Assembly: GCF_003185655.1 (NCBI RefSeq)
Contig: NZ_QHJQ01000002.1
Span: 248,001 to 312,000, forward strand
From: Coraliomargarita sinensis
Lineage (GTDB): Bacteria; Verrucomicrobiota; Verrucomicrobiia; Opitutales; Coraliomargaritaceae
Direction: 5' to 3'
DNA length: 64,000 nt
Shown here in pieces: positions 1 to 8,766 of the stretch. The translations under genes were made by a program, and so were the position numbers. The notes under the pieces are model-generated. The model was not told the DNA's origin. It ran no database searches and saw only the letters and a list, made by a program, of their open reading frames with translations. Numbering within the stretch: the first letter of the stretch is position 1; the number at the start of each line of letters is the position of its first letter.

Positions 1-711
1 CAGAAACTGAGCACACACATTGCCGCGCTCGAGGAGTTGCAGGCACGCAACAAGAAGTTGTCCAGGATGTCGGGCAAGATCGAGAATCATATGCCGACGA
101 TTGATTCGATACACCGGGACGGGGGGCCCAACGCCAGCACGCCCGAAAAGCAGGAGGCGATGACCGACATCCTTGTCGCCGCGCTCGCGACCGGTCTGAC
201 TAATGTCGTGACCTATACGATCGACGAACTATCCACGCCGATCAAGGGACTGCCGGGCAACGAGACCGACCATATCTCAATTCACGAAATTGGGCACAAC
301 GGCGGCTACTCCGGTGTGTCTGCGGATCACATCCGTGAGAAAATCCGTTTTGGTCACGTCCATCAGGTCAAGACGATTGCTGACAAGCTCAAGGCGATTC
401 CCGAGGGCAAGGGCACGATGTTCGACAACACCATGATCATGTACTTCCCGGAGAACGGGGAAGGGCACCACAGTAAAGGTACTGAGGCACCTTTCATCGT
501 ACTCGGTGGTGATAATTGTGCCGTGGATCTGCTCGGTCGCTACGTCCGCCTACCCTATCATGCGACCGAGGGGCACAAGACCATCGGCAACTGGTACACC
601 ACACTGCTGAACGCCCATGGCAATCCGATCGAGCATTACGGCGACTTCGACTTGGATATGTCGCGTAAGAGGTTGCACCAGGCCGGTGCGATCAAGCAGT
701 TCCTGGGGTAG
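1..711 (+). CDS. DUF1552 family protein, C-terminal part (5' truncated by window edge)
   Basis: The frame is open from base 1 with no start inside the window, so only the last 236 residues are present. The segment around TMIMYFPENGEGHHSKGTEA and the later LPYHATEGHKTIGNWYTTLL match my memory of the DUF1552 family. That family consists of secreted proteins abundant in Verrucomicrobiota and Planctomycetota, usually encoded beside cytochrome-bearing DUF1588/DUF1592 proteins; its function is unknown. The late 'HHSKGTEAPFIVLGG' part resembles the sulfatase-like end of the fold. Two haem-protein genes follow on the same strand, consistent with a redox cluster extending upstream of the window. The family call is fairly sure; the role is not. 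Confidence 0.75.
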   Translation, partial: QKLSTHIAALEELQARNKKLSRMSGKIENHMPTIDSIHRDGGPNASTPEKQEAMTDILVAALATGLTNVVTYTIDELSTPIKGLPGNETDHISIHEIGHNGGYSGVSADHIREKIRFGHVHQVKTIADKLKAIPEGKGTMFDNTMIMYFPENGEGHHSKGTEAPFIVLGGDNCAVDLLGRYVRLPYHATEGHKTIGNWYTTLLNAHGNPIEHYGDFDLDMSRKRLHQAGAIKQFLG

Positions 712-837
712 CGCTCAGTTCCCGCGACCCTCGTCGATTAAATGTTTTGCATTGAACCGGTAGGCTTAGCTGATGCTGCCGGCTCATTCTCTTCTCTCTC
801 AACGGTTGGCAACCACACAAATTTATCCAAAAAGACA

Positions 838-1314
838 ATGATGAACAAAATTCACACCCGAATTAAGTCCCTCCGTCGTGCAGCCGCGCTCGCTTTTGCC
901 CTGACCCTTGGTCTCAACTTCGTGCCGGCTGCAGCATCTGCGGACGGATACGAAAAAGAATCCGTGCTCCACGATAAAATGGAAGTGATGCAGGACCACT
1001 ACCGCAGCCTGGGCCGCGGACTGCGCCGCCCCTCGGCGGAAGACCTTCCGGATTTTCTCGATGCCGTGCAGCAGCTGCAAGTACTCACGGTACAAACCAA
1101 AACATTGGTGCCTCCGATGGCGAATTCGCTGCCCGAAGGCAAACGCCCCGCCTTTGTCATGGCTTACAGACAGAAGCAGCTCGACACGCTACGCACCCTC
1201 ATCGACATGGAGGAGGCTTTGCTGGAGGCTGATTTCGAAAAGGCCAACGAACTCTTCGATGCACTGAAAAAGCACAAATCCGAAGGTCACGAATCCTTTA
1301 AAGAGGACGACTAA
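838..1314 (+). CDS. cytochrome b562-like periplasmic haem protein
   Basis: The 158-residue product starts at one of two adjacent ATGs (838 or 841). It has a positively charged, hydrophobic signal peptide ending near VPAAASA (residues 29-35). The mature part is about 120 residues of predicted four-helix bundle. Its pattern follows cytochrome b562: an early Met in HDKMEVMQDH (Met48 in this numbering), a central TLVPPM..LPEGK turn, and a late His in KSEGHESF (His151). Met and His at those two places are the haem ligands in the family, so both axial ligands appear kept. It lies 127 bases after the DUF1552 gene and 42 bases before a haem c gene, suggesting a shared electron-transfer role. A longer frame opens at 742, but the signal peptide favours 838/841. 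Confidence 0.7.
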   Translation: MMNKIHTRIKSLRRAAALAFALTLGLNFVPAAASADGYEKESVLHDKMEVMQDHYRSLGRGLRRPSAEDLPDFLDAVQQLQVLTVQTKTLVPPMANSLPEGKRPAFVMAYRQKQLDTLRTLIDMEEALLEADFEKANELFDALKKHKSEGHESFKEDD

Positions 1315-1356
1315 GCGGCTACGCGCACCACCGAACGCACCTGCCGCCGACTTGCC

Positions 1357-2391
1357 ATGCGTTTCGTCCTGCTGACCTTTTTCCTAGCGGCGACCGTGCT
1401 GTTTGCCGACAGGGCCGCGTTGGGTTCAGAAGCAAACCTTGAGGTGCTGCAGCAGCGCGCCATGGCTATACTCAAAGCCAGCTGCGCGGAGTGCCATGAT
1501 GGTACCGCGCGTCGGCGCGACAAAGGTGACTTTGATCATGTGCTGGATGTGCCGCGTATGATTGAGGGCGAGTATTTTCTCGTGCCGGGCGATCCGATGT
1601 TCAGCGAGATTTACGCAGTGATGATCGACGAGGATCCGGATCTCCGCATGCCTCCGCCGGACAACACGGACGTACACCAGCCGTCGGAAAAGGAGATTCG
1701 GGTCGTCCACGACTGGATTGTTGCCCTGGGCCTGACTGATACGAGCGAAGCCGCGGTGGGTGGAGTCGAGGATGCGCCAAGGAAGGATATTCCGCTGGCG
1801 TCAACCAGCCTGGCGAATGGCGCAGGCGAAGATGCTCAGCCCCAGCTGTCAGAAGCGATAACCGAAGCCGCCAACACCATAGAAGCCATCGCAACGAAGG
1901 AGGGGAACCATGCCTCTGCATCCGACCCCGCCGTGACAATCCGGGAACCGGCCGGGATCGAGCCCGCGACCTTGCTGGGCCGAATGCATCCGCTGTTTGT
2001 TCATTTTCCAGTGGCCTTGCTTCCGATGGCCGGCCTAATCGGCCTGACCGGCTTAATTTTGAAGCGCTATGAACCTTGGCTCCCGGCGATCCGCTGGTCG
2101 CTGTGGTTAAGCGCGCTGCTGTCTCTTCTGTCTGTCGCGAGTGGTTGGATACAGTCCGACTTGGAAGGTTACACCGATGGGACCGTGTTTCTTCATCGCT
2201 GGTCCGCAGTTTCACTGACAGTTGTCACTTGGCTTTTGCTCATGATCGTCGAGTTTTCCGAACGCAAAGGGACGCTACGCTGGCGGCAAATGGCTGTTGT
2301 CCTGATGTTACTTGCGGCTCTCCTCGTGGCTCTTGTCGGACACAGTGGCGGCGAACTTGTTTACGGTGAAGGCTACCTTCTCGGTGATTGA
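1357..2391 (+). CDS. membrane protein with haem c domain and DUF2231-like domain
   Basis: The 344-residue protein has a signal peptide or anchor (residues 1-18) and then a planctomycete-type cytochrome c domain with one CxxCH haem site, SCAECHDG (Cys43, Cys46, His47). A conserved DLRMPPPD segment before residue 110 probably carries the distal Met ligand. A low-complexity Ala/Glu linker (about 130-200) leads to a membrane part starting GRMHPLFVHFPVALLP, typical of DUF2231, with about four helices and conserved His residues. This arrangement, a periplasmic haem followed by a haem-type membrane domain, suggests electron transfer across or along the cytoplasmic membrane. It follows the b562-like gene closely on the same strand. 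The exact partner is unknown. Confidence 0.75.
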   Translation: MRFVLLTFFLAATVLFADRAALGSEANLEVLQQRAMAILKASCAECHDGTARRRDKGDFDHVLDVPRMIEGEYFLVPGDPMFSEIYAVMIDEDPDLRMPPPDNTDVHQPSEKEIRVVHDWIVALGLTDTSEAAVGGVEDAPRKDIPLASTSLANGAGEDAQPQLSEAITEAANTIEAIATKEGNHASASDPAVTIREPAGIEPATLLGRMHPLFVHFPVALLPMAGLIGLTGLILKRYEPWLPAIRWSLWLSALLSLLSVASGWIQSDLEGYTDGTVFLHRWSAVSLTVVTWLLLMIVEFSERKGTLRWRQMAVVLMLLAALLVALVGHSGGELVYGEGYLLGD

Positions 2392-2446
2392 TCGTTCGAT
2401 AGTAAGAGTCGACCCGCCTGACTGGAGTGGTTGCCGGGGAGTATAC

Positions 2447-2479
2447 GGGGCAAATCTTTACAGGTAGTGCTTGCTCCCC
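2447..2479. repeat. GGGGCAAATCTTTA repeat, copy 1
   Basis: GGGGCAAATCTTTA, 10 bases, then TTGCTCCCC. It lies between the convergent ends of the DUF2231 gene and the sensor kinase gene. Confidence 0.6.
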
Positions 2480-2495
2480 TGGTTTCAACCTACGA

Positions 2496-4265
2496 TCAAG
2501 CCCACTTTTCAATCAGCTCGATGAGTTCTTCGGCGCGATAAGGTTTGGCCAGATAATCCACAAAACCGGCGCGGGTAAATTCTTCGCGCTCTTCCCGCAT
2601 CGCATAAGCCGTCTGAGCAATGATCCGGGCGTCCGGGTCGTGCGCGAGTATTTCCCGGGCGGCCTCAAGTCCGTCCATAACCGGCATTCGGATATCCATC
2701 AAGATGACGCTGACTTCAGGGTGTTCACGATACAATTGGACGGCTTCCTCTCCGTTGTTGGCAAAATGAAGTCCATAGGCCGTGTTTCTCAACGTCCGTT
2801 TAATCAACCTCTGGTTCACTAATTCGTCTTCGGCAACCAGCACGGTAAACGCTTTCGGCTCGCCTTGCTTGCGCTCCGGTATGGTGGTGACGCTTGCTTT
2901 TGTGGTGGTGGTTTTGGGATTGAGCGGTAATAGCAGGCGGAAGACCGATCCCACCCCCAGCTCCGATTCTACATCAAGAGTGGCACCGAGGAGACCGGCC
3001 AGGCCTCTGGAAATCGAAAGGCCCAGTCCGGTACCCTCGTATTTTTGGGTGGTGCCCTCAAGGTGCTCGAAACGCTGAAAAATCAGCTCCATTCGTTCCG
3101 GTGCGATGCCGATGCCTTCATCTTTCACGAAGAATTCAACCCCTCGATCCCCTGTATCATATCCGAACTCGATCGTGCCCTCGTTGCTGAATTTCAGTGC
3201 GTTGCTCAGCAGGTTGATCAGGATTTGCTGAATACGTAAGGGGTCAGAGTAAATTTCCAGATTTTCAGACCCATCCGGGATGTAAGTTTTGAGCTGGATG
3301 TGCTCTTTGCTTTTCTCGGCCTGAATCGCTTCCAGAGTGGCTGCCGTCTCACGGGTCAGCTTCGCCAAATTGAAGTTCCTGCTATCGAGCTTTATTTCAC
3401 CGGCTTCGATCTTGGCAATATCGACGATGTCGTTGATCAGATTAAGCAATTGGCCCGAGCAGTTTTCGATGGTGCGGACATAATCTTCTCTGGTTTGGGC
3501 ATCCAAGCCTTCCTCCCGCAATAGGCTGGCAAAGCCGACAACTCCGTTCAGTGGCGTGCGTAATTCATGGCTCATGTTGGCCAGAAACTGGTCCTTGTAG
3601 ATTTGCGCGGCTTTTTCCTGCTCCAGGGCATGTTTCAGTTTGGCCTCGGCTTCCTTGATTTCGGAAATGTCCTGAGCAACCCCTCTGAGCCGGACGATTC
3701 GTCCCGACTCATCCCGCTCTGCTTCGCCGATAGAGCGCAGCACGCCGTTTGTTCCATCCCGGCGCTTGACCTCCAGCTCGATATTGTAGGGACTGCCGTC
3801 TTTGCTGGTGCGTTTCACGGCCTCGACCATCGCATTGTAGGACGCTTCGCTATACCAGCCCTTCTGTTGCTCTAAAGTCGGCACCGGGCAGGACGCGTCC
3901 TGACCAAACATCCTGTGTAGCTCAGGCGTCCAGGTGACTTCACCGGTATCCACCTCAAGCACCCAGCTTCCCATCGTCGCTATTTCCTGGGCCCGCTCCA
4001 TTTCACTGGCCATTCGCACGAGCCTAGCTTCCTTTTTGCTGAGTGAGTTCGCGTCCTGCAGCTGGGCCAGTTTTTCTTCCAGCTTTGCCATGGCGCGCTC
4101 CTTGCCGATCAATTCGCGCTTACAGGCTTCCAGCTCCTTGCGGACTTCTTCCAGTTCCCGGCGGGACTGCATCAGCTCGGAGTCAGTTGAATCGACCGGG
4201 CCGTGTCCACGCTGGTTTTTTCCATTATCAGGTTCTTCTTCGGGGCCTGTTGTGGAATTTTGCAT
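2496..4265 (-). CDS. PAS-containing hybrid sensor histidine kinase/response regulator
   Basis: The 589-residue protein has no membrane segment, so it is probably a cytoplasmic sensor. Order: Gln/Glu-rich N-terminus and coiled coil (about 30-90), one PAS/PAC domain (about 90-205, ending LRGVAQDISEIKEAE), HisKA with NMSHELRTPLNG (phospho-acceptor His233), HATPase with N-box NLLSNALKFS (351-360), G1 KDEGIGIAPE (381-390) and G2 GTGLGLSISR (411-420). A C-terminal receiver follows, with the acidic pair Glu479-Asp480, phospho-acceptor Asp524 in ILMDIRMPVM and Lys574 in LAKP. All catalytic residues are present. No transcription factor is adjacent, so phosphate probably passes to a distant Hpt protein or the receiver acts as an internal regulator. 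The signal is unknown. Confidence 0.9.
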   Translation of the reverse strand: MQNSTTGPEEEPDNGKNQRGHGPVDSTDSELMQSRRELEEVRKELEACKRELIGKERAMAKLEEKLAQLQDANSLSKKEARLVRMASEMERAQEIATMGSWVLEVDTGEVTWTPELHRMFGQDASCPVPTLEQQKGWYSEASYNAMVEAVKRTSKDGSPYNIELEVKRRDGTNGVLRSIGEAERDESGRIVRLRGVAQDISEIKEAEAKLKHALEQEKAAQIYKDQFLANMSHELRTPLNGVVGFASLLREEGLDAQTREDYVRTIENCSGQLLNLINDIVDIAKIEAGEIKLDSRNFNLAKLTRETAATLEAIQAEKSKEHIQLKTYIPDGSENLEIYSDPLRIQQILINLLSNALKFSNEGTIEFGYDTGDRGVEFFVKDEGIGIAPERMELIFQRFEHLEGTTQKYEGTGLGLSISRGLAGLLGATLDVESELGVGSVFRLLLPLNPKTTTTKASVTTIPERKQGEPKAFTVLVAEDELVNQRLIKRTLRNTAYGLHFANNGEEAVQLYREHPEVSVILMDIRMPVMDGLEAAREILAHDPDARIIAQTAYAMREEREEFTRAGFVDYLAKPYRAEELIELIEKWA

Positions 4266-4481
4266 TAGAATAATTTAATGTTACCAGAAGGTGGCTTATA
4301 ACACGACCGTAAACGGCATTTTCAGCGGAAAGCGATAAGAAATCTCAGGCCGGGCATTGGATGATGTTAACTGTGCTGACCTTTCAGGCACTCAGCGGTC
4401 GGCATGCCCACATCCGGGCAATATGGAGATCAGCGCTTAAGGACAGGATTGCCTGAATGGTTAGCGTGGGGTCCCGCTTTT

Positions 4482-5375
4482 CTAATCGGCCGTAAGGATC
4501 CTTTTTAAACCGCCGATGATCTCTCTGCGAATCGGTTGTGACCGCTCGCTCAGAGTACGCTGTTGTTGCTCATACTCACTGCGTCCCGCTGGCGTCTCAA
4601 CCTTGACAGGCTCGAAGCCGAGCGAACGGCAATCGTAGGGGCTGGCCCGCATGTCGAGTTTGCGTGCCTCGATAGCGAGTTCGAAGCACTGCCACATCAG
4701 TTCGCTTCCAAGCCATGGCATGCACTGGCCGCAGAGCTTGTAGAGGTCCATATTGGTATGCAAACAGCCGCACTGTTCGTTCCTGATGCGCGTCTCTTTG
4801 GTGGGCTGGATGCGATTGAAGGCTTTCGCCGGTTCACTGAAAAACCGAAAAGCATCAAAGTGGCTACAGGCGATCGGCCGGCTCCGCACAAAGGCATCGG
4901 TTTCTTCCTGGCTGAGTCGGAGCGGGAGTTGCTCGGCGTGGCGGATTTCCCCTTCAAAGTCACCGCGATAGACCATCGCCCATTCGTGCATCCCGAAACA
5001 GCCGAATTGTGGGGGACGCTGATCAACCGCTTCACATAATCGGAGGGCCATTTCAAGTCGGTGGCGGGCACTGTCTTCCATTCTGTTCGGATCGAGCCGG
5101 GTGCCGTTGGCATCATGTATATAGTAGCGATGTTGATAGGCGGGTTCCCCGCTGGCCCCAATGAGGTTGATGCCGAATTGCGGGTGCCAGGCCTCGAGCT
5201 GCGAGGGTTTGAACCGGTAATAAATAAACAGAAAGTCGTAAACGGGATGAAGCTTCCCACTGGCTCGTCGGCCACGATAGGGCTCGGTCCACTCGGAGGC
5301 GCGCTCGTAATGGCGCTGCGCCGAAGCACGCCACACCTCCTGCCGGAGCTCATGGTTGACTCTGATAGTGGACAT
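4482..5375 (-). CDS. conserved protein of the family often labelled 3-methyladenine DNA glycosylase
   Basis: The 297-residue soluble protein has the hallmark stretches of a family common in actinobacteria and Verrucomicrobiota: HPVYDFLFIYYRF near residue 43, FGCFGMHEWAMVYRG near 123, CSHFDAFRFF near 170, GCLHTNMDLYKLC near 203 and LDMRASPYDCRSLGFEPV near 240. Databases commonly name this family 3-methyladenine DNA glycosylase. I see no helix-hairpin-helix or other known glycosylase motif, so I treat the name as unproven. The conserved His, Cys and Asp clusters could form an active site or bind metal. It is divergent from the glycosyltransferase gene at 5507, with about 130 bases between them. 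Confidence 0.6.
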   Translation of the reverse strand: MSTIRVNHELRQEVWRASAQRHYERASEWTEPYRGRRASGKLHPVYDFLFIYYRFKPSQLEAWHPQFGINLIGASGEPAYQHRYYIHDANGTRLDPNRMEDSARHRLEMALRLCEAVDQRPPQFGCFGMHEWAMVYRGDFEGEIRHAEQLPLRLSQEETDAFVRSRPIACSHFDAFRFFSEPAKAFNRIQPTKETRIRNEQCGCLHTNMDLYKLCGQCMPWLGSELMWQCFELAIEARKLDMRASPYDCRSLGFEPVKVETPAGRSEYEQQQRTLSERSQPIRREIIGGLKRILTAD

Positions 5376-5506
5376 TACTTCGTTCAGTTCACATGTTTGG
5401 GTAGTAATGTAAACCCGGATGATACTAAAGTGCTTAGTAACAGCTTTATTCTTTTCTTATTAACATTCATTGATGTCCATTAACGGTTCAGCCCATCTTT
5501 TTTCTC

Positions 5507-6715
5507 ATGAAGGCTCTGGTCATCGGTAAAGTCTGGCCCGAGCCTACATCGAGCGCGGCGGGCACCCGGACCATGGGGCTGATTGAGGCGTTTTTGGATG
5601 ACGGTTGGACGGTGACCTTTGCCACCGCGGCCCAGGCCACCGAACATTCAGTCGACCTTGAGGCTATGGGCACCTCTACCCGGCAAATAAGGGTTAATGA
5701 CGAGACCTTTGACCATTGGGTGCATGCGCTGGCGCCGAACTATGTCGTTTTTGATCGTTACATGACCGAGGAGCAATTCGGTTGGCGCATTGAAAAAGCC
5801 TGTCCGGATGCGGTTCGCATTCTCGATACCAGTGACCTTCATTGCCTGAGAGAGGCGCGCGAGCAACAATTGAAACTGGGCGGGGAACTGGACCTTTTCA
5901 ATGATGTGGCGTTGCGCGAGATTGCCGCGATCTTTCGCTCGGATATAAGCCTGATGATTTCCGAGTTCGAAATCGAATGCCTGCAATCCGTTTTTCAGGT
6001 GCCGGCTGATCAGTTGTTTTATCTGCCCCTGATGCTGGATGCGCCTGTTGAGTCATCGTTCTCTTACGAGGACCGAAAAGATTTTGTCATGATTGGCAGC
6101 TACCTCCATCCGCCAAACTGGGATGCGGTCCGTTGGTGTTGTGCCGAAATTTGGCCGCTCATTCGTCGGCAATTGCCGGGTGCGGAACTGCATCTCTACG
6201 GCTCCTATGAGCCGGACAAGGCCCGTCGTTTGGGAAGTCCCGGAAGCGGTATTTACTCACAGGGGCGAGCGGATGAGGCCTTGAAAACGCTGGAGCGCTA
6301 TCGGGTGAATCTCGCGCCGCTACGCTTCGGCGCCGGACAGAAAGGAAAGGTGGTCGACGGCTTTTGTTCAGGCACACCGACCGTGGCCACACCGATTGCC
6401 GCCGAGTCCATGAATGGAAGCATCGATTGGGGCTGTCCGATTCAGGCTGATGCGGCCGGGTTGGCCAAGACCGCGGTGGATGTACACTCCCAACCTGAGC
6501 TGTGGGGTAAGGTACAACAGCAGGGTTACCGTATCATAGAAGAGCGCTTTCTCGCCAGCCAATGGAAGCCGAGATTAGTCGAAGCGTTGAGGTCGCTGCG
6601 GCCGGAGACGCGGGAACAACACTTCATCGGTCGTATGCTCCGACATCACCGGCATCGCAGCACCGAATACATGAGCCGTTGGATTGAAGCGAAGAATCGT
6701 TTTAAAATAGAGTGA
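5507..6715 (+). CDS. GT4-like glycosyltransferase
   Basis: The 402-residue protein has a GT-B layout. The N-terminal Rossmann half starts MKALVIGKVWPEPTSSAAGTR with the usual 'GLIEAFLDDGWTVTF' second strand. The C-terminal half contains FVMIGSYLHPPNWDAVRW, IRRQLPGAELHLYGS and the donor-binding region RVNLAPLRFGAGQKGKVVDGF..GTPTVATPIAAESM. This is the glycosyl-transferases-group-1 pattern, probably using a nucleotide sugar at the cytoplasmic face. The acceptor cannot be read from sequence. It stands alone: the nearest genes are divergent or more than 200 bases away, so it may be a decorating enzyme moved away from a polysaccharide cluster. Confidence 0.8.
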   Translation: MKALVIGKVWPEPTSSAAGTRTMGLIEAFLDDGWTVTFATAAQATEHSVDLEAMGTSTRQIRVNDETFDHWVHALAPNYVVFDRYMTEEQFGWRIEKACPDAVRILDTSDLHCLREAREQQLKLGGELDLFNDVALREIAAIFRSDISLMISEFEIECLQSVFQVPADQLFYLPLMLDAPVESSFSYEDRKDFVMIGSYLHPPNWDAVRWCCAEIWPLIRRQLPGAELHLYGSYEPDKARRLGSPGSGIYSQGRADEALKTLERYRVNLAPLRFGAGQKGKVVDGFCSGTPTVATPIAAESMNGSIDWGCPIQADAAGLAKTAVDVHSQPELWGKVQQQGYRIIEERFLASQWKPRLVEALRSLRPETREQHFIGRMLRHHRHRSTEYMSRWIEAKNRFKIE

Positions 6716-6950
6716 CGCGGTGATATTGTTGGTGATGAGTCGTCATCAGATTTAAGTTTTTAATGTAAAATCTTATGCATTAGGGCCTAACTATCAGACG
6801 CATTATTGCGCGTAAGCGACGCGCGTTTCAGAAAGTCTTAACCAGAAGGCTTGGAGATGTTATCACAAGCTTGCGATTGCTTCTTGGCTACTTCCGGTTT
6901 TATTGCTACCTGGATCATGGCTTTGGTCTAGTAAAGCTGTCATTTCTGTC

Positions 6951-8144
6951 ATGTTAACGAGCCGTATTCAATTTAGATGCTTGATTCTGGGATGGCTGGT
7001 ATTCGCTTTATTCGTAACAGGCTGCGTCAAGCTGAGTGCGGAAACACCACTCGGCGAGCTCAAGGTGAAACTCGATAAAGCACTTGAGGCGAATGCCCAA
7101 AAAGTCTCTTCGGATCAGAAAGTGGCGAATACGGGGGAGATGTATTTGGAAAAGCTGTCTGATTTGAAAAGCGAATTTCTGGATCAAGGAAGTCTGGATG
7201 GCGTTCTGGAAGTTCAGGATGAAATCAGACGATATAAAAACTCAGGCGGCATCCCGACCGAGTTTTCGCCGATTGAGCAGCTAGCGAACTATCAAAAGAT
7301 TTACGCCAATGAAATTAAGAAGATAGAATCGGAAGAGATGGTTGGCGTGCGTCGTATTTACAATGCTTACGAGAATGCACTACTGAGAAGGGAAGAAGAG
7401 CTTGTGCGGATGGGATCCATCAAAAAGGCCGTCGATGTCAGAAAGGAGCGAGATCGGGTCAAAAAAGTCATTAGAAAGCTTTCCCAGAAGCAGGTTGATC
7501 CCATGACGAAGAAGTATTTCGCGTCCCAGCGTAAAAAAGACGCCGATAGTGCGGATTCGGAAGAGGATGTTTTTTTGCGTCCTGAAGAGCCGGAAAATGC
7601 CGTCCCGGAGGTAGAGAATCAGGAGGTGATGAGTGAGGGAGCCGATGCCTTAAGCGGGGCTTTCGACGTCCTTAAGGCCAAGTTCCAGCAGGCACTTGTG
7701 GCTCACTGGGAGACGGTCGCTTCAGATGAGCAGAAAATGTATAAAAAATACATGAGGGAGCTGCGCATCCGTGAATTTCATTATCAGAGCCAGGGTAGTC
7801 TTGATGGCGTACTGGGCATCCGTAAGGAGATGAAACGTCTGGAAGAAAAAGGCGCTCTATTGGATGAAGAGGCTGAATTAAAGCACTTGGCAATCGTTCG
7901 CAGAAACTTCGTGAAGGACGTGAAGAAACTAAAATCAGCGGACCGGGAGCGCCTGCTCGCCATCTACCGTGAATACTTGGACGTGTACGGCGAATTGGAG
8001 CGATCCCTGGTCAAACAGCGCTTGATTGAAGAAGCGACGGCAGTGCGAAAAGAAAGAGAGCGGGTCGCCGAACTGATCACGAAACAGGCACAAAAAGACC
8101 TGGTGCTTCATGTCTTTGAGATGGGGCAGGATGCGGAGCAGTAA
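6951..8144 (+). CDS. lipoprotein with an internal tandem duplication, function unknown
   Basis: The chosen ATG at 6951 gives 397 residues with a lipoprotein signal: hydrophobic LILGWLVFALFVTGC, lipidated Cys25. An upstream frame opens at 6903 but would bury the signal. The mature protein is almost wholly helical and charged and contains two copies of a module of about 145 residues (about 35-180 and 238-378). Matching pieces are QGSLDGVLEVQDEIRR (79-94) with QGSLDGVLGIRKEMKR (281-296), and AVDVRKERDRV (160-170) with ATAVRKERERV (363-373). A Glu-rich linker joins them. I do not recognise the module; it looks like a helical-bundle scaffold attached to a membrane. Confidence 0.7.
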   Translation: MLTSRIQFRCLILGWLVFALFVTGCVKLSAETPLGELKVKLDKALEANAQKVSSDQKVANTGEMYLEKLSDLKSEFLDQGSLDGVLEVQDEIRRYKNSGGIPTEFSPIEQLANYQKIYANEIKKIESEEMVGVRRIYNAYENALLRREEELVRMGSIKKAVDVRKERDRVKKVIRKLSQKQVDPMTKKYFASQRKKDADSADSEEDVFLRPEEPENAVPEVENQEVMSEGADALSGAFDVLKAKFQQALVAHWETVASDEQKMYKKYMRELRIREFHYQSQGSLDGVLGIRKEMKRLEEKGALLDEEAELKHLAIVRRNFVKDVKKLKSADRERLLAIYREYLDVYGELERSLVKQRLIEEATAVRKERERVAELITKQAQKDLVLHVFEMGQDAEQ

Positions 8145-8577
8145 GCTTGATTCTTAGAACTGTTACTGGAATTCTATTCTGCGAGACGAGTAATCTCAAA
8201 GCATACAATATCACTTTGCAAAAGTTTTGATCTTTTTGGAAACAGATTGTCCGTAGTCGAGGGTGGTATCTGAGTGTTAATCGACGTCACTGGCGTGCCA
8301 TCGCTACAACCATTAAGTATCAATTCTTTTTTTTTATTGGTGTAATACCAGCTACTTTCTTTTGTCGGTAATACGAACCCCAAAACCAGAGTTTTGAGGC
8401 TACGTAGCCTCGCTTGTTAAAGCGGGGTGTGGTAAAGTTTTTTACTTGCGATCGGTTAGGCTTTTGCGCCGCCTGGGATTGGGTATCATTTCTTTCCGCT
8501 AACGGAGTCCAGCTGGACCAAAAACCGCCCAAGCCAAAAATATGACCAGTTTGAAAAGACCCGGGCTAGGTGTGAGC
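8145..8577. other. intergenic stretch with a long palindrome
   Basis: I found no convincing gene. Two short reverse-strand frames are low in quality. A perfect 16-base palindrome GAGGCTACGTAGCCTC lies at 8396-8411, followed at once by CGCTT/AAGCG arms around a short loop. The pair could form tandem hairpins of a REP-like repeat. Confidence 0.5.
8396..8424. repeat. REP-like tandem hairpin (perfect 16-base palindrome plus second hairpin)
   Basis: GAGGCTACGTAGCCTC (8396-8411) is its own reverse complement. CGCTTGTTAAAGCG (8411-8424) forms a second short hairpin. The order ACGTAG..CCT..GCTT..AAGC resembles the double hairpin at 18421-18467, so they may be diverged members of one family. Confidence 0.45.
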
Positions 8578-8766
8578 TTAGCGGCGACGGCGTAAGATCA
8601 ATGACAGCCTTACGATTCCGAGCAGTACCAGTGTCGATGGCTCGGGCACGCCAAGGATCGTGTTCAGGTCGTTGTCTGCCAAAAGGTAGGCGTTGAACGA
8701 AAAGTTGGCGTTGGCGGCATCGGGATAATCTGCGATTGTACCATAATCGCTCTCGTCCCGTATTTT
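8578..8766 (-). pseudogene. PEP-CTERM protein, 3' remnant
   Basis: The reverse strand is open for about 62 codons and ends in a typical PEP-CTERM sorting tail: VPEPSTLVLLGIVRLSLIL followed by four Arg and a stop. Upstream, DYPDAANANFSFNAYLLADN reads like the end of a secreted beta-rich domain. An in-frame stop at 8767-8769 and no start codon mean the N-terminus is gone. The break falls exactly where the EamA transporter begins on the other strand, so a deletion or rearrangement joined the two. PEP-CTERM tails direct proteins to an exosortase-type system; a complete PEP-CTERM gene lies at 9835. Confidence 0.7.

Noticed and set aside
6716..6950. Possible tRNA or small RNA before the lipoprotein gene
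   Set aside because: Inverted bits such as GCGCGTAAGCGACGCGCG are present, but no cloverleaf, TTC arm or terminator could be found.
8174..8532. Two reverse-strand frames of about 70 codons
   Set aside because: They cover palindromic repeat DNA, overlap each other, and show no domain or good start.
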